Source of the DNA: AC-32 sp963821495
Lineage (GTDB): Bacteria; Actinomycetota; Thermoleophilia; Gaiellales; Gaiellaceae
DNA length: 64,000 bases
Direction of reading: 5' to 3'
NCBI GenBank assembly: GCA_963821495.1
Contig: CAWGEA010000003.1
Coordinates: forward strand, 1,674,001 to 1,738,000
Shown: one piece after another, positions 47,894 through 57,522 of the stretch
Position numbering within the stretch: the first letter of the stretch is position 1
How the letters are laid out: the number at the start of each line of letters is the position of its first letter
Notes under the pieces: generated by a model
Seen by the model: the letters and a program-made list of their open reading frames with translations, nothing else
The model's database searches: none
What the model was told of the DNA's origin: nothing
Program-made: the position numbers and the translations under genes

Positions 47894-49651
47894 ATGACTC
47901 GACCTTCGACCCAGACGCTCCGCGCGCGGACGTTGCTCCTGGGGCTTGCGCTGCTCACCGCGCTGCTGGCGGCGGTGATCTGTGCTGGCGCCGCGGGTAG
48001 CGGCTCGGCCGCGGTCGCGCCGGGCGAACGCCTAGGAACCAACCCGACGCCTACGATCACGTGGGACACGGCACACGACGTCTCGCCGCCCCTGCGCGAC
48101 CTGGCGGCGGGCAGGACGGCTCCCGACGCGGAGGATCCCGCCAACGAGCCCGACCTCGGCCCGATCTCGGCAGCGGACAACGGGCACACGAGCGACGGCG
48201 CCCTGCAGTCGGTGCTGCCGGCAGCAACGATCCCCTCGACGGCGCAGAACTTCGAGGGCCTCAGCAACGAGGACAACTTCAACATCTTCGGCTTCCGGGT
48301 GAACCCGCCCGACCCGAACGGCGAGGTCGGGCCGAACAACTACGTCGAGATGGTGAATCTCACCTTCGCCGTCTACGACAAGAGCGGCACCAGGCTGCTC
48401 GGCCCGGTCGACACGGGCACGCTCTGGGACAACTTCGCAGTGCCGGATTGCACCGAGCCGTCGGGCGACCCGGTCGTCCTCTACGACCAGTTCACCGACC
48501 GCTGGATTCTCTCGCAGTTCACGACGAGCGGGCTCGACGATCCCAGCAAGCCGTTCTGGAACTGCGTCGCGGTCTCGACGACGAGCGATCCGACGGGTAG
48601 CTACTACCGCTATGCGTTCGAGACCGGGCACTTCCAGTTCTTCCCGGACTACCCGAAGTACGGGAACTGGACGGACTCGTACGTCCTGACCACCCGTGAG
48701 TTCGGCCCGACGGTCGAGTACGGCATCGGCGTCTACGCCCTCGAGAAGAACAAGATGGTGAACGGGCAGCCTGCACGGGCGGTCAACTTCTTCCTCGACG
48801 GGAACGAGCCGGGCATCCTGCCGCTCGTCGGCGACGGACTTCTCCCGGCCGACGTCGACGGGAAGCAGAAGCCGAAGACGGACTCCACGATCCCGATCGT
48901 GGGGACTCAGGACGACAACGCGTCGTACGGGGCGACGTTCGACGCTCTGAACATCTTCGACCTGTCCGTGAAATGGCGATCGACGCCGGTCGCCTCGCTG
49001 GCACTGAAGGCGCAGCTCCCGACGGCGGCGTTCGACTCGATCTTCCCCTGCGCGCCGACCGCGCGTGACTGCCTGCCTCAGCCGGGCATCGTGAATCCGG
49101 ACCAGTACCTCGACATCCTCTCCTACCGGCAGCGGCCGACGTTCCGGCTCGCCTACCGCAACTTCAAGGACTACGAGTCGCTGGTCACGAGCCAGTCGGT
49201 CGAGGCGACCCCGGGGATCGCCGGCGAGCGCTGGTACGAGATCAGGCGGATGGGCGGGACGTACAGCCTGTACCAGCAGGGCACGTACGCACCCGGAGAC
49301 GGCGTCCACCGCTGGATGGGCAGCATCGCCCAGGACAAGAAGGGCGACATGGGGCTCGGGTACAGCGTCGTGAACGGGACCACCGTCTACCCGGGCATCC
49401 GCTACACGGGCCGCCTCGCCGGAGACCCGCTCGGGCAGATGACATTGGGCGAAGGCACGATCGCGAACGGCTCGGGCGTTCAGACGACGACGAACTCGCG
49501 CTGGGGCGACTACACAGACATGACGGTCGACCCGGTCGACGACTGCACCTTCTGGTACGTGAACGAGTACTACCCGACGTCGGGAACCCCGGCCGACGGT
49601 AGGCCGTGGCACACCCGGATCGCGAGCTTCAAGCTGCCCGGGTGCGCATGA
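47894..49651 (+). CDS. Large secreted protein of unknown function
   Basis: This 585-aa protein has a signal peptide (ARTLLLGLALLTALLAAVICAGA) and a long globular part containing NFNIFGFRVNPPDPNGEVGP, VVLYDQFTDRWILSQF, DYPKYGNWTDSYVLTTREFG and SRWGDYTDMTVDPVDDCTFWY. The repeated YDxxxDRW and GNWxDxY blocks suggest a beta-propeller. Proteins of this kind are widespread but uncharacterised. GGGGAGGG precedes the ATG, and a TAGAGT box lies about 35 nt upstream. A hairpin terminator follows. Confidence 0.75.
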   Translation: MTRPSTQTLRARTLLLGLALLTALLAAVICAGAAGSGSAAVAPGERLGTNPTPTITWDTAHDVSPPLRDLAAGRTAPDAEDPANEPDLGPISAADNGHTSDGALQSVLPAATIPSTAQNFEGLSNEDNFNIFGFRVNPPDPNGEVGPNNYVEMVNLTFAVYDKSGTRLLGPVDTGTLWDNFAVPDCTEPSGDPVVLYDQFTDRWILSQFTTSGLDDPSKPFWNCVAVSTTSDPTGSYYRYAFETGHFQFFPDYPKYGNWTDSYVLTTREFGPTVEYGIGVYALEKNKMVNGQPARAVNFFLDGNEPGILPLVGDGLLPADVDGKQKPKTDSTIPIVGTQDDNASYGATFDALNIFDLSVKWRSTPVASLALKAQLPTAAFDSIFPCAPTARDCLPQPGIVNPDQYLDILSYRQRPTFRLAYRNFKDYESLVTSQSVEATPGIAGERWYEIRRMGGTYSLYQQGTYAPGDGVHRWMGSIAQDKKGDMGLGYSVVNGTTVYPGIRYTGRLAGDPLGQMTLGEGTIANGSGVQTTTNSRWGDYTDMTVDPVDDCTFWYVNEYYPTSGTPADGRPWHTRIASFKLPGCA

Positions 49652-49662
49652 GCTGAGCGGCA

Positions 49663-49697
49663 GCGGAGCCGGCGCGATCGCCTCGTGCCGGCTCCGC
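49663..49697. terminator. Hairpin terminator after the large secreted protein
   Basis: GCGGAGCCGGC (49663-49673) and GCCGGCTCCGC (49687-49697) are perfect 11-bp arms with a 13-nt loop, 12 nt after the stop codon. Confidence 0.8.
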
Positions 49698-49724
49698 GCT
49701 CGCTTCTGGGCGGGGCAGGGTCGC

Positions 49725-49796
49725 GTGAGCGCACTCCTGCGCGACGCCGCCGAGAGCGACCTCGACGCCTTCTACGAGCAGAAGGCCGACGAAGCG
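49725..49796 (+). pseudogene. 5' remnant of a GNAT acetyltransferase gene (copy of 52983)
   Basis: The sequence from GTG 49725 encodes LLRDAAESDLDAFYEQKADE and aligns codon by codon with the start of the intact GNAT gene at 52983 (LLRDVAESDLDAFYQQQLDP). By hand count about 55 of the first 66 bases match. Homology ends near 49796, where an A/T-richer stretch begins. It looks like the severed start of a duplicated acetyltransferase gene. Confidence 0.65.
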
Positions 49797-49872
49797 GTTC
49801 CGACGATCCTCAACCTTTGGCTAGGTCGAATTCGGAAATCAGGGTGCTACGTTCGGTCTCAGTCATCACGGG

Positions 49873-50589
49873 ATGCAGAGGGGGTCGCCCACCCTGAAGT
49901 CAAGTTGGAACTCCCGAATCAAGAGCCGCCTCGGGCGGGTCTCGAATACGAGCCGCGTCTCGTTCCTCGTGGCGATCGCGCTCGCCGGTTTCGCCGGCGC
50001 CTACCTGCCTGCTACCGGATCGAGCTCGGGGGCGGCGACAACCACGCTCCCGAACCCCGACCCGTATCGGCCGACCACGCGGAGCGCACCGCCGCCGCCA
50101 CCGCCGCCACCACCCCGACGTATGTCGCTCCTCAGCCGCCGCCTCCTCCGCCACCACCGGCCACGACCGCCGCGCCGCCGACCCCACGACCTCCGGTCAA
50201 ACGCGCCCCGAAGAAGACGCCCGTGCGCCGCACGCACGAGCCCGATCACAAGGGGGCCGTGGCGGCTCGGCGAACGCGCCTGAACTCAAAGCTGCTGCCC
50301 TCGGCGGGTGAGCGGCCCCGCCCGCACCTCGTCGCGGCCGCCGTGCCCGTGCCGCCTGCCGCAACGACCCACGAGCTGCACGTTCCGCCCGCCGTTGTCG
50401 GGTTTCTTCGCGGTGTCCTTCGCGCTCCTGCTGGCGGCGGCTGCCGTCGCGGTCGTTCCCGCGCGCGCGCTGCCGTCCCGGCTCTCCGCAGCGATCGACG
50501 GACGGCGTGAGCTGCTCCTGCTGGGAGCGCTGGGCATTCTCGGGTTCGCCTTTGCGCTCATGCTCCTCCTCGGCCTCGCCTCCGCATGA
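49873..50589 (+). CDS. Membrane protein with proline-rich linker, frameshifted
   Basis: From ATG 49873 (TACGTT box about 19 nt upstream) the frame encodes an N-terminal helix (VSFLVAIALAGFAGAYLPA) and a threonine/proline stretch. In the CCG/CCA run near 50095-50115 the coding signal moves to another phase (PPPATTAAPPTPRPPVKRAP, then a basic segment). Near 50395-50405 it returns to the first phase for two C-terminal membrane helices (SFALLLAAAAVAVVPARA and LLLLGALGILGFAFALMLLL). The whole would be about 238 aa. It is co-oriented and overlapping with the Ig-like repeat gene, so both may act at the cell surface. Confidence 0.5.
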
Positions 50590-52981
50590 ACGGCGGCCTT
50601 CGCCATCCGGCTCGTGGCGCACAACTCCTCGTCGCCGGCTCGCTCGTCGCGGTCTCGCTCTCGCTGCTGATCGGTTCTGCGACCGCGGCCTCCAGCGACG
50701 GCTACACGACGGACATCACGCCCGCCGACGTTGTCCCGAGCGGAACCGGCACGTACACGATCGCGCTCAACAACCTCAACAGCTCGACCGATGCCGCGAA
50801 CAACGGGCACGTCGAGAGTCCCGGCGGGGTTCACCGTCGACCCTTCAACGCTCGTGGCGACGACCACTACGGCGGGAACCTGCTCCGCGGCCGACTGGAC
50901 GGTCACGTTCGACGTGCCGCCGCTGCCGCCCTTCATCCACGCGATCTCGCCTCCGGGAGCAGAGAACGCGCTGTGTCCGGGCGGGACGCTGCTCATCACC
51001 TTCTCGGCCACTGCCCCCGCAACCGAGGGGTCGTACTCCTGGCCGACGACGCTGGCGCTCGACACGACGCAGTTCGATCTGCGAGGGGCCCAGCCGGCCG
51101 TGACGGTGGACGGAACCGCCCCACCGACGCCGATCATCTCGAACGCGCCGCCGGACCCTTCGACGAGCTCGACCGCCTCCTTCTCGTTCACGGACGGCGA
51201 CGCCACGGCGACGCTCCTCTGCCAGCTCGATGGCGGCGCGTTCTCGGCATGTACGAGTCCAACGACCTATACAGGGCTCGCCGACGGCCCCCACACGTTC
51301 GCGGTCAAGGCCGTAGACGCCGCCGGAAACCAGAGCGCTGCGGTATCCGCAGGCTGGACGATCGACGCCACGCCGCCCCCGTCGCCGACGCTCGTGGCGA
51401 TGCCGCCGACCGTCACCGCCTCGACCTCCGCAAGCTTCTCGTTCACCGACGACGACGCCAGCGCGAGCTTCCTCTGCAACCTGGACGGCGCCGGGTTCTC
51501 CGCATGCACCAGTCCCCAGGGTTATGCCGGTCTTTCCGCCGGTTCGCACCTCTTCGAGGTCAAGGCCCGCGACCCGGTCGGCAACGACAGCCCGCCGACC
51601 TCCTACAGCTGGGTCATCGACCTGACCAACCCGGTCGTGACGATCGATCCCGCTACCGAGCCGAGCAATCCGACGAACACCACCGGGGCGAGCTTCGAAT
51701 TCACGTCGAACAAGGCCGGGAGCAGCTTCGAATGTGCGCTGGACGGGGCCGGCTTTGCCTCTTGCACGAGCCCGGCCGGCTACTCCAACCTGGCCGACGG
51801 CGCGCACCAGTTCGCGGTCAGGGCGACGGATTCGCTCGGCACGACCGGCCTGGCCACCACCTGGAGTTGGACGGTCGACACGGTCGCGCCGTCGGCGCCT
51901 GCCATCACCTCCGCTCCCCGGAGCCAGAACCAACTCGCGGACCGCGATCGTCGCCTTCCACGGCGGCGAGACCGGCCTCAGCTTCTCGTGCCGGCTCGAC
52001 GGGGGAGCGTTCGCCGCGTGTGGCAGCCCGATCAGCTACGGCAACCTGGCCGACGGGGCGCACTCGTTCACGGTCCGCTCGAAGGATGCCGCCGGTAACG
52101 TCGGCCCTGCGGCCGCACGAGGGTGGGTCGTGGACACGCGCCCGCCGCATACGAGCATCACCAGTACCCCTCCGAACGTCAGCAGCACCGCCTCCGCGAC
52201 GTTCGCGTTCGCGAGCAGCGAAGCGTCGAGCTTCTCGTGCAGCCTCGACGGCGGTGCCTTTTCCGCGTGCTCCTCGCCGAGGAGCTACGGCGGGCTGCTC
52301 GACGGCGGCCACACCTTCCGCGTGCGGGCGACCGACCTGGCGGGAAACACGGACCCCGCGCCGCCGGCGTACTCCTGGCAGGTGCTCGCCCTGCTTCCCC
52401 CGGACACGACTCCTCCAGGCAAGGTCAAGCGGCTGAAGGTGGCCGTACGCTACGGCTTCCTCCGCTTGGCCTGGCTACCGCCTGCAGACACCGATCTCGA
52501 CCACGTCCAGATCCAGCGGAGGCGGAGCGCGACGGGCGGTTCGGAGACGACGGTTTACCAGGGACGCGGACGGAAGTACACCGACCGGCGCTTCGAGAAC
52601 GGCTCGTACTTCATGTACCGCGTCAGGAGTTACGACGGAGCGGGCAACGCGTCTCGCGCAGCCAACGTTCCGGTCTCGCCCGCCGCGCTGCTGACCACCC
52701 CACGCGACGGCCGCGTCGTTCGGGGCTCGGTCCAGCTGGCGTGGGCGGCCGTCCCGCGGGCGGGCTACTACAACGTCCAGCTCTATCGCGGTGCGCAGAA
52801 GCTCCTGAGCGCGTGGCCCGCGAAGGCGCGGCTCGCCCTCGCCAAGCGCTGGGTCTACCAGAGCCGCGAGTTTCGGCTGGCGAAGGGGTTCTACCGCTGG
52901 TACGTGTGGCCCGGCTTCGGCGCGCGCTTGCAGGCGAAGTACGGACACCTCCTCGGCACGGGCACTTTCGCCGTCCGTTGA
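50586..52981 (+). CDS. Secreted protein with five Ig-like repeats and a fibronectin-type-III-like domain, frameshifted
   Basis: ATG 50586 overlaps the preceding stop. A signal peptide (LVAGSLVAVSLSLLIGSATA) leads into a domain with SDGYTTDITPADVVPSGTG. Five modules of about 85-90 residues follow, each with SFSF...C.LDGGAFSACTSP, Y..LADG.H.F.VRA.D.AGN and ending W.ID or similar. A FN3-like domain (FLRLAWLPPADTDLDHVQI) and a C-terminal region complete it. The phase changes at the CCC of 50820-50822 and again within 51913-51935, each consistent with one extra base; homology runs straight through. The total is about 798 aa. It is probably an adhesin or matrix protein. Confidence 0.68.
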
Positions 52982-52982
52982 G

Positions 52983-53444
52983 GTGAAGCCGCTGCTCCGC
53001 GACGTCGCCGAGAGCGACCTCGACGCCTTCTACCAGCAGCAGCTCGACCCCGAGGCGACGGCCATGGCGCTCTTCCCCGCCCGCGACCGCGAGGCGTTCG
53101 ACGCGCACTGGCGGCGGGTGCTCGCCGACGACTCGGCCGTGAAGAGGACGATCGTCGACGGCGGCGCGGTCGCCGGGCACGTGCTCTGCTGGGAGCAGGA
53201 CGGGCGGCGCCTGGTCGGCTACTGGCTGGGGCGCGAGTTCTGGGGGCGCGGGCTCGCGAGCGCGGGCCTGGCCGAGCTCGTGGCGGAGCTGCGTCACCGG
53301 CCGCTGCACGCCTGGGTAGCCGCCGGCAACGTCGGCTCCATTCGCGTGCTCCAGAAGTGCGGCTTCGGCGAGGTCAAGCGGCGATCCGAGCACGACGAGC
53401 GCATCGGCGAGGTCGTCGAGGAGCTTCTCTTCGAGCTCGGCTAG
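52983..53444 (+). CDS. GNAT family N-acetyltransferase
   Basis: This 153-aa protein has VLCWEQDGRRLVGYWLGREFWGRGLASAG-type acetyl-CoA binding (the loop GREFWGRGLASAG) and PLHAWVAAGNVGSIRVLQKCGF at the end. The GTG start lies one base after the Ig-like gene stop. It has a truncated paralogue at 49725. The substrate is unknown. Confidence 0.85.
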   Translation: MKPLLRDVAESDLDAFYQQQLDPEATAMALFPARDREAFDAHWRRVLADDSAVKRTIVDGGAVAGHVLCWEQDGRRLVGYWLGREFWGRGLASAGLAELVAELRHRPLHAWVAAGNVGSIRVLQKCGFGEVKRRSEHDERIGEVVEELLFELG

Positions 53445-53921
53445 TAGATGAACGGCAGGAGCATGCGCGGCGTCCGCTCGCGATAGGCGTCGTAGCCGCG
53501 GAGGCGTTCGGCGAGCCAGGCCTCCTCGCGGTGCGCCTTCAGCGCGAGGAAGAGCGCCAGGACCACGGCCAGCGCGAGCCCGATCACGGTCGCGAAGACG
53601 ATCGCCCAGCCTAGGGCGATCAGGATGCCACCGCCGTACATGGGGTGCCGGGCCAGGCCGAAAGCGCCGGTGGTGATTAGGCTCCTGCGACGACGCCGGG
53701 GCCGGGAACGGCGTCAGCGAGCGGCCGAGCTGAACGGCCGCCGACACGAGCAGCAGCAGGCCCAAGGCGAGCAAGGATCCTCCCACGAGGTAGGCGACGA
53801 CGGCCCAGCCGCCGCTCCAGCCGCGTCCGGCGAGCGCGGACAGGAAGACGCCTGCCATCAGCAGCGCCTGACCGGCCACCCAGCCCCCGCCGCGCTTGCC
53901 GAGCGCCGGCAGGCGGGCCAT
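53441..53921 (-). CDS. Isoprenylcysteine carboxyl methyltransferase-like membrane protein, frameshifted
   Basis: From ATG 53921 the N-terminal part reads ARLPALGKRGGGWVAGQALL, has three membrane helices and SLTPFPAP. After a phase change near 53675 it continues TTGAFGLARHPMYGGGILIA and ends in RLRGYDAYRERTPRMLLPF. RHPMYxG and the C-terminal Y..Y...TP.LLPF are ICMT/PEMT-family signatures. One extra base explains the break; the reconstructed protein is about 159 aa. The ATG overlaps the tryptophanase stop by 3 nt. Confidence 0.65.
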
Positions 53922-55296
53922 CAGAGCGGCTCGAAGCGGGCGGTGAAGTGCCGCAGCTGGGGCGGCTCCGAGACGATCCTGAGGCCGCGCAGCGACGGAG
54001 CCCGGGCGGCGACGGTCTCGCAGACCTCGATCACGTAGTCGATGTGGCTCTGGGTGTAGGTGCGGCGCGGAATCGCGAGCCGGACGAGGTCCATCGCGGC
54101 CGGCTCCTCCGTGCCGTCCGGCCGCCGGCCGAACATCACCGTCCCGATCTCGACCGCGCGGATGCCGCCCGCGACGAAGAGCTCGACCGCAAGGGCCTGG
54201 CCCGGATACTCGAGCGGCGGAATCGTGGGGGAGGAGGGCGCGGGCGTCGACGTAGATCGCGTGCCCGCCGAACGGCTGCACAACGGGGATCCCGGCCCGC
54301 TGCAGGCCCTCGCCGAGGTAGGCGGTCGAGCGGACGCGGTAGCGGAGGTAGTCGTGGTCGACGGATTCCTTCAGCCCCTGCGCAACGGCCTCGAGGTCGC
54401 GCCCGGCGAGGCCGCCGTAGGTCGGGAAGCCCTCCGTCAGGATCTCGACCGCGCGGCAGCGCTCGGCAAGCTCGTCGTCGTTCACCGCGAGCCAGCCGCC
54501 GATGTTGCGCGAGTGGGTCCTTCTTCGCACTCATCGTCATCCCGTCGGCCAGAGACGCGCACTCGCGCACGATCTCCGCGACCGCGCGGCCTCCCTGGCC
54601 GGGCTCGCGCTCGCGGATGAACCACGCGTTCTCGGCGAACCGGCACGCGTCCAGGAAGAGCGGCACCCCGAAGCGGTCGCACAGCTCCCGCGCGCCGCGC
54701 AGGTTCTCGAGCGAGACGGGCTGCCCGCCCCCGGAGTTGTTCGTGATCGTGACCATCACCAGCGGTACGTCGCCGCTCGCGCTCGGCGAGCAGCCGCTCG
54801 AGCGCGTCGAGGTCGAGGTTGCCCTTGAACGGATGCAGTGCCGACGGATCGCGGCCCTTCGGGGATCACGAGGTCGACCGCCTCGGCCCCCGTCGCCTCG
54901 ACGTTCGCCCGCGTGGTGTCGAAGTGCGTGTTGTTGGGGACGACCTTCCCCGGGCCGGCGACGATCTCGAAGAGGATCCACTCGGCCGCCCGCCCCTGGT
55001 GGGTCGGGATCACGTGCTCGAACGGGAACAGCTCCTGGACGGCGGTCGAGGAACCGGTACCACGAGGGCGACCCGGCGTAGCTCTCGTCTCCCCGCTGGA
55101 TCGCGGCCCACTGGTCGCGTGACATCGCGCCCGTGCCGGAGTCGGTCAGCAGGTCGATCAGCACCTCGGCGGCCCGGACGGCGAAGAGGTTGTAGCCGGC
55201 CGCCTCCACGGTTGCCCGGCGCTCCTCCTCGCCGGTGATCCTCAGCGGCTCGACGGAGTGGATCCGGAAGGGCTCGATGACCGTCCGGAACGCCAT
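53921..55296 (-). CDS. tnaA: Tryptophanase/tyrosine phenol-lyase family beta-eliminating lyase, frameshifted
   Basis: Assembled across five phase changes (near 55048, 54862, 54783, 54520 and 54232) the gene gives a full-length PLP lyase of about 458 aa. It starts MAFRTVIEPFRIHSVEPLR, then MSRDQWAAIQRGDESYAGSP, HVIPTHQGRAAEWILF, MVTITNNSGGGQPVSLENLR, FLDACRFAENAWFI and the PLP lysine in MTMSAKKD. NIGGWLAVND and the C-terminal LVRLAIPRRTYTQSHIDY follow. SAKKD favours tryptophanase, which splits tryptophan to indole, pyruvate and ammonia. Every catalytic block survives, so I think the breaks are sequence errors. Confidence 0.7.
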
Positions 55297-55308
55297 CCGC
55301 CCGAGACC

Positions 55309-55575
55309 CTAGGCACCCGTCGGCGAGACGTCGCTCACCGGCCGTTCCTCTTCTGCCCGCCGCTCCCTCGGCGCCTCGCCCCGGAAGCCGACGACGGCGA
55401 GTACGACCGTGGCGATGAAGGCGAAGAAGACGGCGATGATCCCCGCTGCAGGCATGTCGACGTGGTCGCCGGCGGCGGAGTCGACCACCAGCGTTGGCCC
55501 GAAGAGCGAGATCAGCAGCGCGGCACCCCACATCGCGACGATGGCGAGGGAGGCCCAGATCCACCTCGCGTACAT
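55309..55575 (-). CDS. Small two-helix membrane protein
   Basis: This 88-aa protein has a very good ribosome site (AAAGGAGG) before ATG 55575. Two hydrophobic segments (IWASLAIVAMWGAALLISLF and IIAVFFAFIATVVLAVVGF) are separated by a short acidic loop, and there is a charged C-terminal tail. It lies just upstream of the tryptophanase on the same strand. Function unknown. Confidence 0.65.
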   Translation of the reverse strand: MYARWIWASLAIVAMWGAALLISLFGPTLVVDSAAGDHVDMPAAGIIAVFFAFIATVVLAVVGFRGEAPRERRAEEERPVSDVSPTGA

Positions 55576-55692
55576 GACTCCTCCTTTCCTGACACAACGC
55601 TTGCGCCCGTGCCCGTCGCGCGCATCCGCGGATCGCCGGATCGCCCGCCGGGAGAACTACTGTCGGCGGCGCGAACGTGGTAGGACCTGCGC

Positions 55693-55909
55693 GTGGCGCT
55701 TTTCGCCCGGCTCTTCGGCTGGTTCCGGCGCCGGCCGCAGCAGCCGGTGTACGACGAGCGGGACGCGTACGCACGTTGCCACGGCGAACGGGTGAGCGAG
55801 ATCGTGGTGATGCCGAAGCCGCAGCCGCGGCCGCGCGTGCTGCCGAAGCTTCGGGGCGATTACCTGCGCCGCTGCTTCGAGGAGCGCCTCGAGTCGCGGC
55901 GCGCGCTAG
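55693..55909 (+). CDS. Possible small basic protein, 3' end uncertain
   Basis: From GTG 55693 (TAGGAC box six nt upstream) the frame encodes ALFARLFGWFRRRPQQPVYD and RVLPKLRGDYLRRCFEERLE with good codon bias. After about 55900 the frame stays open opposite the Usp gene but loses bias. A one-base shift near 55900 would end it at the TAG of 55907-55909. I give that end as most likely. No family recognised. Confidence 0.35.
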
Positions 55910-56414
55910 GCCACCGCGTCGAGCGTACGGGCGAGCCGCAACCCCTCGGCGAGAGTCGGGTCGGGCCGGAGGATGAGCGTCTCGCAGGGAGCGTGGACGA
56001 GGATCCACTGGAGCTCCTTCGGCGTGAAGCCGTGGTTGCGGCCCGCCGGAGCGGGGGCGACGATCCGGTCGAACCGCTCGACATCCCAGAGCCGCTGGAG
56101 CGCGTGGGTGGGAGTGCGGCCGGTCTCGACGCGAGCGTCCACCGGTAGCCCGGCGCGCAGGGCCGCGTGCTCGACCGCCTCGAGCAGCGGCATCGCGATC
56201 GCGACCTGGTGCTGCATCGGCGCGTCGAGCCGGTACTCGAGCGGCGTGACGATCAGGTAGGCCGGCACGAGCGTCGCCTCCTCGGCTCGCGCGACGCGGA
56301 TCGCCGCCTCGAGCACGATCGGGTCGAGCTCGCCGCCGGTGAACGGGACGAGCACCGCCGGCCGCCCGTCGCGCGCCGCAGGCTTGCGGCCGCCAGAACG
56401 ACGAGCACGCTCAC
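55906..56414 (-). CDS. Universal stress protein (UspA-like) of the kdp locus, frameshifted near its start
   Basis: The well-supported part begins AVLVPFTGGELDPIVLEAAI and continues LVPAYLIVTPLEYRLDAPM, LPVDARVETGRTPTHALQRL and FDRIVAPAPAGRNHGFTPKE, ending with LILRP. This is a Usp alpha/beta fold of about 150 residues. A GTG at 56414 overlapping the KdpD-domain stop (GTGA) is the likely start, but one base is out of phase between there and the beta-strand. The same coding phase also runs on from the KdpD gene, so a single longer protein with two Usp domains is an alternative. Confidence 0.55.
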
Positions 56415-57501
56415 TCGACGCGCTCCTCCCGCTGCGCCCGGTCGGCGACGACGCGGATGTCGAGACCGGGCAGCTCCCGGACCATCCGCGAGAGCAGGGA
56501 GCCGCCGAAGATCTCGCGCCGCCGCGACTCGTCGGGCGTGCCGACGAAGACGTAGGTCGAGCCGCGTTCGGCCGCGACGCGGCGCACGGTCTCGACGAGG
56601 TCGTCTCCCGTCGGCCTCGAGGAAGTGGATCGCCGAGGATGCTCGCGAGCCGCCGCAGCGCGGCCAGCTGCGTCGCCTCCTCCTCGCTCGGTTCGGGCCG
56701 CCCGGGCCGCACCCAGAGCGCGTCGATCTCGGCGCCGAGCCGCTGTGCCGACCGCCACGCGCGCCGCAGGATCCGCTGCGACTTCGGCTGCGGCTCGATC
56801 AGGGCCAGGATGCGCTCGGCGACGGCCTGCTTGCTGAGCGGCTCGAGCAGCGCGGGCTGGCGGCGCGCCTCGACGTCCTCGGCCACCTCGCGCAGCACGA
56901 GCTCGCGCAGCGCGGCCAGGTTCTCGTGCCGGAAGAAGTTCTCGAGCGCGACCTCGGCCCGCTCTCTCGGGTAGACCTTGCCTGCGCGCAGGCGCTCCTG
57001 CAGCTCCTCCGGCGAGAGGTCGACGAGCACGACCTCGTCGGCCTCGTCGAGGATCCGGTCCGGGAAGGTCTCGCGCACGCGGACCCCGGTGAGCTCGAAG
57101 ATCGCGTCGTTGAGGCTCTCGAGGTGCTGGACGTTGACCGTGGAGATGACGTCGATGCCGGCGACGAGAATCTCCTCGATGTCCTCGTAGCGCTTGTCGT
57201 TGCGCATCGCGGACGCGTTCGTGTGGGCGAGCTCGTCGACCAGGGCGAGCTCCGGCTTGCGCGCGATGACGGCGTCGACGTCCATCTCGTCGAGCTCGAG
57301 CTCGCCGTGGGCGGTGCGCAGGCGCGGCACGACCTCGAGCCCCTCGGCGCGGGCGACCGTCTCGGGCCGGTCGTGAGGCTCGAGGTAGCCGATCACGACG
57401 TCGCGGCCCAGCTCTCGGGCCTGCTGCCCCTCCTGGAGCATGCGGTAGGTCTTGCCGACTCCCGCTGCCATTCCGACCAGGATCCGGTAATGACCGCGCA
57501 C
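56411..57501 (-). CDS. kdpD: KdpD N-terminal sensory domain protein (KdpD + Usp domains, no histidine kinase), frameshifted
   Basis: This is about 363 aa from GTG 57501. It has the KdpD P-loop ILVGMAAGVGKTYRMLQEG, ELALVDELAHTNA (Walker-B-like), TVNVQHLESLNDAIFELTG and RETFPDRILDEADEVVLVDL. A Usp-like segment follows (RGSTYVFVGTPDESRRREIF) and ends at 56411. Two phase changes near 56620-56640 interrupt it. E. coli KdpD fuses this part to a histidine kinase; here the protein stops, and a separate GAF histidine kinase lies at 62985-64000. It would sense K+ or turgor and is the gene after kdpB. Confidence 0.75.
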
Positions 57502-57522
57502 CTCATCGACCTTAGTGCGCGC

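Noticed and set aside
53625..55238. Plus-strand open frames opposite the methyltransferase and tryptophanase
   Set aside because: They are antisense shadows, broken at the same places as the real genes and without recognisable domains.
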